NCBI GenBank assembly: GCA_029863665.1
Contig: JAOTUX010000019.1
Location: 1-11,155, forward strand
Origin: Candidatus Nitrosopumilus sp.
Lineage (GTDB): Archaea > Thermoproteota > Nitrososphaeria > Nitrososphaerales > Nitrosopumilaceae
Direction of reading: 5' to 3'
DNA: 11,155 nucleotides
Position numbers and translations under genes: made by a program. Below are positions 6,364 through 11,155 of the stretch, one piece after another. The notes beneath the pieces were generated by a model. It had not been told where the DNA came from. It saw only the letters and a program-made list of their open reading frames with translations, and searched no databases. Each line of letters opens with the position of its first letter. Within the stretch, counting starts at the first letter, position 1.

Positions 6364-8400
6364 TCAATTACTCCCTGAAAAAGTAGTCTGACTCTGATCA
6401 GTGGGTTTTTCTTTTTGTATTTCTTGGATATTTTTGATAATGTTGAACTTATTCACATAACCTAATTTCTTAAGAGCTTTTGCCATTCTCTCAACATTAA
6501 TGACACTTTCAGAGTTGTCATTGAATTTGCGCACTATGCGAATAATTGGAAAGTCAACAATGTCACTTGTAACGGTGTAATTGTTTTCAATAAATTCAAT
6601 TTCGGGACTGGCCAACGTTTCCCATTCTTTCCTAACAGCTTTGCTGTCTTCATATCGACATTCATCATCAGGCAAATTCAGAATCCATGATATTATCTTC
6701 TCACCTTCTTCTTTGACTATGTCATCAATCAGCGTAGAATTTTCAGGATAAGCTTCTTTCTTTGTATTGTGTATCAATGAAAGTCGTCTTGTGTACATTG
6801 CGTTTTTCTCGTTTTGTGGAATTTCTGACAGGTAATTACCACTTGCCCAAATCTTTAGTTTGTTTTCAAAACTGCCAGAGTCCTGCATGAACCCTCTTTC
6901 AGTTATTTTTGCCTCACCGGTCATCACCTTAAGCTGAGAGAAATCTTTCCAGTCTTGAGGTAAATCCTGCAAAACCAATAATCTTAATCCATTAATCTTA
7001 GCTCGAACAAATCTATCTCCAAGTAATTTATCAAGCTCGACAGCCATTGCATACTCACCAAGAATTTCAACTAGTATCAGCAATGGAGTGGACTTTCCCA
7101 CGCCTGACAATCCGTATATCACCGAGATTTTAGGGTCCAGATAGTTGGATAGTGTGGCTGCCAGTCCTGCATTTATTCTTGGCCATTCAGATTCTGGCAC
7201 ATTATCAAAGGTGACTGAAATGAATCTCTTTGGTTCATTATTACTTGAAGGCTCCAAGTAATCATAATCCTTGAACCCCATATCTGCAATCTCATCGGTT
7301 TCTACGATCTTTCTTTCTCGTTTATCAAATACGCCATTCTTGAAAACAATCAGATTCTTATTTGTTGGGGGCATCTCTTCAGATAACCCAGCAAGCTTGA
7401 ACAAAATAGAATTGTAATCAGCTTGTTCCATTTCTGGATATCTTTGCATCATTTCACGCAGTAGGGTATTGTTTATTTTTTCAAGAAAACCGTTTTTGTT
7501 TTCAAATATTTCACGTGTGTTAATATCAGAGTACAGTGTTCTTCCTGCAATCATCTCCTGTGCAATTTCTGTTCTATTAATTCCGGATCTGCTATTTTTT
7601 GGTCGTCCTTCCTTTAGTTTTTTATTATTCTCATAAACATCTCTTACCTTGGCCTCTATGTTTGACCAGGGTCTATCAGAGAAAGTGTCCGTCAGTGCCC
7701 ATTTGTCATAAACTACTTTAATTTTTTCCAGAGCTTCGTTTTCTGTTAGACCATCAGTGTTGCATTGCATTGCAGCTTGGAAGAAATAATTATTTGATTG
7801 TCCTTTTGTTGGCGGTTTACCTTCAAGGAATCTGTCCCGCATGTTCTTGTAGCTACTGCGACTGTTTTTCTTGTTTGATTCAACATTGCAATTCTTACAA
7901 ATACCGTCAACGAAATCATGAAAGTCAATACCTTTTGCATCCCAGATTTTTTCAGTTCCCCTACTCTCATAGACAATCTGTTTGTTTAATTTGTCATGAA
8001 ATATTTCACTGTATGGACCTACACAATAATGATTATGGTCTTGAATCTCAATTATTTTAGAATCCTGTATTTTGTAATCAAACAGCTCAATCTTGGATGG
8101 CGAACCTGACAGATTCTTCACTGGAATATGCCAACCATTCCCAGTTTCCACAACCATGTAACCTTCGTTGATCATGTTTTCAGCAAAAGTTCTGTATTGT
8201 TCCTTGTTATCAAAATCAAGTACTGCCGTACCTGCATCCTCAATTGGAATATAGCCATAATTCTCGTCTTCTGAAATTGGTTGGTCAGGCGTGGTTCTAC
8301 TTGCCTTGTAGCGATAATCAGCCTTTTTTTGGTTATGCGGGATTGGAAAACAATTGAATCCCTCCTTTCTTAGAACTTCAATCCAGTGTTTTTTTGTCAT
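6364..8400 (-). CDS. PrimPol-SF3 helicase replication protein, 678 aa
   Basis: The N-terminal 150 residues are an archaeo-eukaryotic primase/polymerase domain: metal-binding LDFD (61-64), ETGNGWHIPV (85-94) with the motif II His, and IEIQDHNHYCVGPYS (117-131) as motif III. The C-terminal half is a superfamily 3 helicase with Walker A GLSGVGKST (430-438), Walker B LLVLQD (474-479) and motif C KIWASGN (516-522). A CKNC pair lies at 168-171. This order is that of archaeal plasmid and phage replication proteins that synthesise primers and unwind DNA. The start at ATG 8400 is preferred because it overlaps the preceding stop as TAATG. An in-frame ATG at 8457 would add 19 residues deep inside the preceding gene. 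It is last in the replication operon. Confidence 0.9.
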   Translation of the reverse strand: MTKKHWIEVLRKEGFNCFPIPHNQKKADYRYKASRTTPDQPISEDENYGYIPIEDAGTAVLDFDNKEQYRTFAENMINEGYMVVETGNGWHIPVKNLSGSPSKIELFDYKIQDSKIIEIQDHNHYCVGPYSEIFHDKLNKQIVYESRGTEKIWDAKGIDFHDFVDGICKNCNVESNKKNSRSSYKNMRDRFLEGKPPTKGQSNNYFFQAAMQCNTDGLTENEALEKIKVVYDKWALTDTFSDRPWSNIEAKVRDVYENNKKLKEGRPKNSRSGINRTEIAQEMIAGRTLYSDINTREIFENKNGFLEKINNTLLREMMQRYPEMEQADYNSILFKLAGLSEEMPPTNKNLIVFKNGVFDKRERKIVETDEIADMGFKDYDYLEPSSNNEPKRFISVTFDNVPESEWPRINAGLAATLSNYLDPKISVIYGLSGVGKSTPLLILVEILGEYAMAVELDKLLGDRFVRAKINGLRLLVLQDLPQDWKDFSQLKVMTGEAKITERGFMQDSGSFENKLKIWASGNYLSEIPQNEKNAMYTRRLSLIHNTKKEAYPENSTLIDDIVKEEGEKIISWILNLPDDECRYEDSKAVRKEWETLASPEIEFIENNYTVTSDIVDFPIIRIVRKFNDNSESVINVERMAKALKKLGYVNKFNIIKNIQEIQKEKPTDQSQTTFSGSN

Positions 8401-8669
8401 TATCTCAAAACTCCCAAAATTATGCTGTCCGATATTATCTGTAATGTGCTGAGGCATTCGTCTCTGCTTGGACTGACCATCTTATCGTTGTCTGAATGGT
8501 TTTTTGTGAGATGGTAGAATAGGCTCTGACAAGTTCTAAAAGTTCTACTTGTATTATGATCCGCCATACATTTTTGACAGAACAATCTGCCTTCAATTGA
8601 GATCTTATTAGCACATGAACTAATTTCTACAGGGTGCTGTTTTTTAATTGGATTGGTGTAGATCATCAT
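8400..8669 (-). CDS. C2H2 zinc-finger protein, 89 aa
   Basis: Residues about 28-61 hold one finger: FCQKC, then a long linker, SLFYHLTKNHSD, giving C-x2-C ... H-x4-H. Archaeal mobile elements often carry such single-finger DNA-binding regulators. Its TAA shares one base with the ATG of the PrimPol gene (TAATG), and its ATG overlaps the end of the 27-residue ORF before it (ATGA), so it is embedded in a coupled operon. It starts with two adjacent ATG codons (8667-8669 and 8664-8666), and GGAG lies about 13 bases upstream. Likely role: copy-number or transcription control, inferred from position. Confidence 0.78.
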   Translation of the reverse strand: MMIYTNPIKKQHPVEISSCANKISIEGRLFCQKCMADHNTSRTFRTCQSLFYHLTKNHSDNDKMVSPSRDECLSTLQIISDSIILGVLR

Positions 8670-8749
8670 AACTGCAAGACTCCTTGAAGTTTTGTTTTAG
8701 GATAGATGTGGGTGCAGGAATCCGAAAATCTAACCCCATCTATTTTCAT
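8666..8749 (-). CDS. Very small ORF in replication operon, 27 aa
   Basis: The reading is MKIDGVRFSDSCTHIYPKTKLQGVLQL. Its ATG overlaps the TGA of the preceding gene (ATGA), and its own TGA overlaps the ATG of the C2H2 gene (ATGA again). That double overlap is the main evidence. I recognise no family. It may be a real microprotein, or a coupling device that carries ribosomes on to the next start. Confidence 0.5.
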   Translation of the reverse strand: MKIDGVRFSDSCTHIYPKTKLQGVLQL

Positions 8750-8922
8750 GTTAAAGTATCACCTATTGTTTCATCAGAAATTACATACTCATCATAAGGA
8801 TCATTTCCATAATGCTCATCGCAAAGTTTAACCCGAAACAAGCCAGCTGGTCCAAAGTGAAAAGTTACTCTATGAGTTAATTTTTGGTTGCAGCAAAACC
8901 CTTTTGTTGAAATTTCAGGCAA
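8746..8922 (-). CDS. Small Cys-rich protein, 58 aa
   Basis: The protein starts TTG and reads LPEISTKGFCCNQKL...FRVKLCDEHYG...DTLT. The CC pair (residues 10-11) and CxxHY further on suggest a zinc-binding fold in the style of small archaeal zinc ribbons. An acidic tail follows. The TTG comes directly after the TGA of the ribbon-helix-helix gene, with GGGAGGG about 9 bases upstream as a strong ribosome binding site, and the end overlaps the next ORF by 4 bases. That context makes it a convincing gene despite its size. Function unknown. Confidence 0.68.
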   Translation of the reverse strand: MPEISTKGFCCNQKLTHRVTFHFGPAGLFRVKLCDEHYGNDPYDEYVISDETIGDTLT

Positions 8923-9051
8923 TCAATTGCCCTCCCTGTAACAGTCAAGCAATCTTTGAATAATCTTATTGTATGACTCGTCTTTTTTTCCTATAACAAT
9001 TAGATCTTTTTTTGTTTCCGAGGAAACTCTGATATTTATTCCGTTGATCAT
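8923..9051 (-). CDS. Ribbon-helix-helix regulator, 42 aa
   Basis: The reading is MINGINIRVSSETKKDLIVIGKKDESYNKIIQRLLDCYREGN. A short beta strand (INIRVS) followed by two helices (SETKKDLIVIG and SYNKIIQRLLDCY) is the ribbon-helix-helix pattern of dimeric DNA-binding proteins such as CopG- and VapB-type regulators. It is first in the replication operon, the usual place for a copy-control or autorepressor protein. No toxin gene was recognised beside it. The ATG lies about 26 bases downstream of the TATA element at 9073-9080, with no ribosome binding site, suggesting a leaderless transcript. Confidence 0.75.
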   Translation of the reverse strand: MINGINIRVSSETKKDLIVIGKKDESYNKIIQRLLDCYREGN

Positions 9052-9072
9052 GGTTGAGGTGTTGTGATAACG

Positions 9073-9080
9073 CTTTTAAC
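9073..9080. promoter_or_regulatory. Single TATA element between divergent genes
   Basis: CTTTTAAC on the plus strand (GTTAAAAG on the minus) is centred about 26 bases from the ATG of the plus-strand gene (9103) and about 26 from the minus-strand ATG (9051). Both genes lack a convincing ribosome binding site, which fits leaderless transcription from one shared element in both directions. Confidence 0.5.
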
Positions 9081-9102
9081 ACATGGGTCAGCTATCCGAC
9101 CT

Positions 9103-9753
9103 ATGCAAATGGAATTTGCAATTATCGAAGCTCTAAGAGAACCAAAAAATCGTGCTAGAATGAAAGTAGATACAGAAAAGAATCTCAAAGAAGTTGACAT
9201 GAAATGGAATAATGAGAAATTCATTTCTTCATTAGAAATATTAAAAAAAGAAAAATTAGTTTTATCAAAACCTGGTAAAGGTAGGGAAGTAATCTATTAT
9301 CGTTCTTCTGAGCCTCAAGCAGTTAAAGACATTGAACTCTTGACATTGCATGTTGAGGAAACCATAAAACTGGACTACATAGAAAATCAGATTAATAATT
9401 TTGAAAAGAACCTCAAAGAATTGCAAATGAAGGATTATCTCAATAAATCAATACACATGAGAAAAATTCAAGAACACGCAACCAACATAGAATTATTGCT
9501 ACTTGGGAGGGCAAAAATCTGTATTATGCTAAAAAATGGCCCTTGGATGGCAAGTTTCCTTAGGAAGGAAATTGAATTTCACCAGAAACGATGTGAGGAA
9601 CTGCATAAGAGGTTAAGTCACAATATGGAGATTTTTGATTTTTCTAGTTCCAAAAGGAGCTTCGTGAAACAATACAAGGAAATCCAGAAGGAAATTGCCA
9701 AATCTGTCGACAGATTTGAGAAATCTACACAGTATTTTCTGAGATTTCTCTAA
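9103..9753 (+). CDS. Winged-helix-like regulator with coiled coil, 216 aa
   Basis: Residues about 1-70 look like a winged helix: FAIIEALREPKNRARM, then FISSLEILKKEKLVLSKP and a wing with GKGREVIYYR. Residues about 85-216 are mainly long charged helices typical of dimerising coiled coils. I recognise no named family. ATG 9103 is chosen because a TATA element lies about 26 bases upstream. A GTG at 9064 would add 13 residues but overlaps that TATA element. A second ATG follows at 9109. It is divergent from the replication operon, so control of that operon is likely. The last four bases overlap the integrase gene's end, which converges on it. Confidence 0.72.
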   Translation: MQMEFAIIEALREPKNRARMKVDTEKNLKEVDMKWNNEKFISSLEILKKEKLVLSKPGKGREVIYYRSSEPQAVKDIELLTLHVEETIKLDYIENQINNFEKNLKELQMKDYLNKSIHMRKIQEHATNIELLLLGRAKICIMLKNGPWMASFLRKEIEFHQKRCEELHKRLSHNMEIFDFSSSKRSFVKQYKEIQKEIAKSVDRFEKSTQYFLRFL

Positions 9754-10997
9754 TCCTTAATTATCGACTGTTCAATTTTTAACGCTTTCATGATCTTGGC
9801 CTGGTTAATTCTCATCTCTTCCATCTCTCTGTTTAATTTCCCTTGTTTTTTCACTGCTTTTTCAGTCTCAATCATATCAATTCTATTGGCTTCTTCTTCA
9901 CTTAGTGGTCTGCCGCATTGTTCACAAATCGCAGTATCAAACGCATTTGGAGTCTTACAAATATTACAAACGATTGGTACAGTAATTTCATTGGTCCTTG
10001 GTTTTACTATACCATGTTGTTCCAATACAACTCTCTCAACATCGGCATTAACCAGATGTGAGTATTTTGAAGGCATGGTGCTAGTCGCAGACCATCCGTG
10101 ACGTTTACGCATCTGAGCATCTGTCATATAGTTTGCAGTTCTTGTAGCCTCCCCATGACGAAATATGTGCATGTAAACCCGTTTACCTATTTTGGCCTGT
10201 TTTGCTCTTCTCTGAAAAATGATACGAGCTGCAGCATAAGTTAGCGGTTCACCAAACTTACCATCTTTTAGAATAATCCACAATGGATAATTCTGATCTT
10301 CTTTAAATGGATGTGCATTGTACCATTGAGAAAGATATGGAACAGATGTAATTAATCGAATTGGACGAGTTCCAGTCTTTCCATCCACGTGAATAATAGC
10401 ACCAACATTATCAAATTTGACATGTTTTAGTTTCAGACTTAGTAATTCACCTGCCCTTGTGCCAGCTTCATAGTGAACTGCAATAATTGCTCGGTCTCTT
10501 GCATTTCCAGTACAAGACTTGAGAAGTTTTGGCAAATCAACATCATTTATCAAATCTTCGCGTACAATTTTGTCGGGTACATTCTTGACACGAATAAGCC
10601 TAGTTTCTTCAGGATCACCTACTAGGATTTTACTTCGTGAACCAAGCTTGAACCATCTAAAAAAGATCTTCAGAATTTTCTTATGATCATGAGATGTATG
10701 AGTTTCAAGACCTCGTTCATTTGAATAAGTTTGAGTTATGTTCACTATCAAAGCATCAATATCATGAGCAGTTACATTGCCCCATTCTTTCTTTAACATT
10801 CTGCAGAGATTCAAAATGGTTTGAAGTTGTTTATGTTGAGTAGCAAGAGACAAAGAATCTTTGTACATGGCAATTTCATATTCTTTGATCACATTACACA
10901 TTTCAGATGAAAATTCATTCCTAAACAACTGCCAAGTTCTGGTTATTCTTTCAGGATAGTCGTAGATTGATTTATCTTTGAATTGCTGTTTACTCAT
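9750..10997 (-). CDS. Tyrosine integrase with zinc ribbon, 415 aa
   Basis: The protein has an N-terminal helical SAM-like DNA-binding region (about 15-125) and a catalytic domain with R181 (GTRAGELL), K207 (DGKTGTR), H277-x-x-R280 (HIFRH), H300 (RHGW) and nucleophile Y312 (SKYSHL). A C-x2-C-x10-C-x2-C zinc ribbon (344-361) and a coiled-coil tail (about 365-415) follow. All catalytic residues are present. It cuts and rejoins DNA at the att cores to integrate or excise the element. The ORF extends upstream into the tRNA (11066), but ATG 10997 is preferred because a TATA-like TTTAAA lies about 30 bases upstream and homologous reading of the tRNA is senseless. Its 5' end faces attR, about 50 bases away. 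Confidence 0.93.
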   Translation of the reverse strand: MSKQQFKDKSIYDYPERITRTWQLFRNEFSSEMCNVIKEYEIAMYKDSLSLATQHKQLQTILNLCRMLKKEWGNVTAHDIDALIVNITQTYSNERGLETHTSHDHKKILKIFFRWFKLGSRSKILVGDPEETRLIRVKNVPDKIVREDLINDVDLPKLLKSCTGNARDRAIIAVHYEAGTRAGELLSLKLKHVKFDNVGAIIHVDGKTGTRPIRLITSVPYLSQWYNAHPFKEDQNYPLWIILKDGKFGEPLTYAAARIIFQRRAKQAKIGKRVYMHIFRHGEATRTANYMTDAQMRKRHGWSATSTMPSKYSHLVNADVERVVLEQHGIVKPRTNEITVPIVCNICKTPNAFDTAICEQCGRPLSEEEANRIDMIETEKAVKKQGKLNREMEEMRINQAKIMKALKIEQSIIKD

Positions 10998-11019
10998 GTC
11001 TAATGATAGATGTGGTAAA

Positions 11020-11033
11020 GCGGGATTTAAACA
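11020..11033. repeat. Near-copy of att core overlapping integrase TATA box
   Basis: GCGGGATTTAAACA matches 13 of 14 bases of GCGGGATTTGAACA in the tRNA T-arm (11052-11065), 32 bases away in the same orientation. Its TTTAAA (11025-11030) lies about 30 bases before the integrase ATG and is a good TATA box. The copy may be a recombinase-binding site used in autoregulation. Confidence 0.5.
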
Positions 11034-11043
11034 GAAAAGTAAG

Positions 11044-11118
11044 CGCCCTCGGCGGGATTTGAACACGCGTCTCAGCCGTGACAGGGCCGAATTCTAGACC
11101 GGGCTATACTACAAGGGC
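11044..11118 (-). tRNA. tRNA-Asp (GTC), 3' end supplied by the element
   Basis: The acceptor stem GCCCTTG/CGAGGGC pairs fully (one T-G), and the anticodon stem CGGCC/GGCTG closes the loop CTGTCAC with anticodon GTC. The T-loop is TTCAAAT, position 73 is G, and no CCA is encoded. Two stem positions do not pair: 12-23 in the D-arm (A-A) and 52-62 in the T-arm (T-C). The 3' 17 bases are the att core, so everything beyond position 72 is element DNA. The G73 fits Asp identity. The mismatches leave open that this copy is weakened. Confidence 0.85.
11045..11061. repeat. attR: 17-bp core inside tRNA-Asp
   Basis: Identical to 116-132. It covers tRNA positions from the T-loop to 72. The outer (right) side is chromosomal tRNA and the inner side (11044 leftwards) is element sequence leading to the integrase promoter. 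Confidence 0.88.
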
Positions 11119-11144
11119 ACAAGTTGTTTGAACAAAACTGCTAG

Positions 11145-11152
11145 ATTAAAAG
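11145..11152 (-). promoter_or_regulatory. TATA box of tRNA-Asp
   Basis: CTTTTAAT on the minus strand lies about 30 bases before the first tRNA base, the expected place for an archaeal TATA box. It lies in chromosomal flank, so tRNA transcription does not depend on the element. Confidence 0.55.
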
Positions 11153-11155
11153 TTT

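Larger units (their letters stand above)
116..11061. mobile_element. Complete integrated plasmid-like element in tRNA-Asp
   Basis: The element is bounded by identical 17-bp direct repeats, 116-132 and 11045-11061, the right one forming the 3' part of a tRNA-Asp gene. Between them lie a tyrosine integrase adjacent to the tRNA-side end, a PrimPol/SF3 replication protein in an operon with small DNA-binding proteins, and a cargo operon of repeat proteins with a helicase-methyltransferase. Integration into tRNA 3' ends by tyrosine recombinases that restore the tRNA is well known in archaea. The integrase gene is intact and lies wholly inside one end, so this is not the split-gene (SSV) arrangement. 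No virion gene was recognised, so an integrated plasmid or a capsidless satellite is more likely than a provirus. Confidence 0.88.

Noticed and set aside
7746..8060. Open frames on both strands inside the PrimPol gene
   Set aside because: Both lie within the primase coding region in other frames, and the PrimPol motifs show which frame is real.
8401..8457. 19-residue N-terminal extension of PrimPol from ATG 8457
   Set aside because: It lies wholly inside the C2H2 gene. The TAATG junction at 8400 is a better start.
8923..9051. RHH protein as antitoxin of a toxin-antitoxin pair
   Set aside because: The downstream Cys-rich protein does not resemble PIN, RelE, MazF or HicA toxins. The operon is better read as replication control.
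9064..9102. GTG start adding 13 residues to the plus-strand regulator
   Set aside because: It would place the TATA element inside the coding sequence. ATG 9103 fits leaderless spacing.
9790..10101. Plus-strand hydrophobic frame of 103 codons resembling a membrane protein
   Set aside because: It is antisense to the zinc ribbon and coiled coil of the integrase. The apparent hydrophobicity is the complement of a Lys/Glu-rich coding strand.
116..11061. CRISPR array or insertion sequence in the element
   Set aside because: No regularly spaced direct repeats of CRISPR type and no transposase or terminal inverted repeats were seen. The protein-level repeats at 4247-5954 are coding.

Overview
The window looks like chromosomal DNA of a low-GC Nitrososphaerota (Thaumarchaeota, Nitrosopumilus-like) archaeon that carries one complete integrated element. 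The taxonomic reading rests on the small zinc-ribbon and C2H2 proteins, the TATA-type promoters about 25-30 bases before start codons (suggesting leaderless transcripts), and a tyrosine recombinase with a C-terminal zinc ribbon. It is an inference; no marker gene is present.

Boundaries: a tRNA-Asp(GTC) gene lies at the right edge on the minus strand (11044-11118). The last 17 bases of its acceptor and T-arm side (11045-11061) are repeated exactly and in the same orientation at 116-132. These repeats are read as attR and attL of an element of about 10.9 kb, integrated into the tRNA 3' end by the integrase encoded next to attR (9750-10997). Bases 1-115 and 11119-11155 are chromosomal flank.

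Layout from right to left, mostly in minus-strand gene order: integrase; a convergent plus-strand winged-helix-like regulator (9103-9753); a compact replication operon starting at 9051. That operon has a 42-residue ribbon-helix-helix protein, a 58-residue Cys-rich protein, a 27-residue ORF, a C2H2 zinc-finger protein and a PrimPol/SF3-helicase replication protein, with stops and starts touching or overlapping. Next is an intergenic patch with a perfect 14-bp inverted repeat (6251-6336), a frameshifted zinc-ribbon gene (6020-6230), and the cargo operon. The cargo is two tandem paralogous proteins built of about 65-residue Trp-rich repeats, followed by an 880-residue protein joining a SNF2-like helicase to an RRP8-like methyltransferase. 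At the left end lie a small plus-strand ORF, a helix-turn-helix gene, an unknown gene and attL.

Working together: the integrase and att sites handle integration and excision, PrimPol-SF3 handles replication (an integrated plasmid-like element), and the small DNA-binding proteins are probable regulators. No capsid, packaging ATPase or other virion gene was recognised. The repeat-protein pair plus helicase-methyltransferase has no obvious role in replication or integration, and is the best candidate for an undescribed system.
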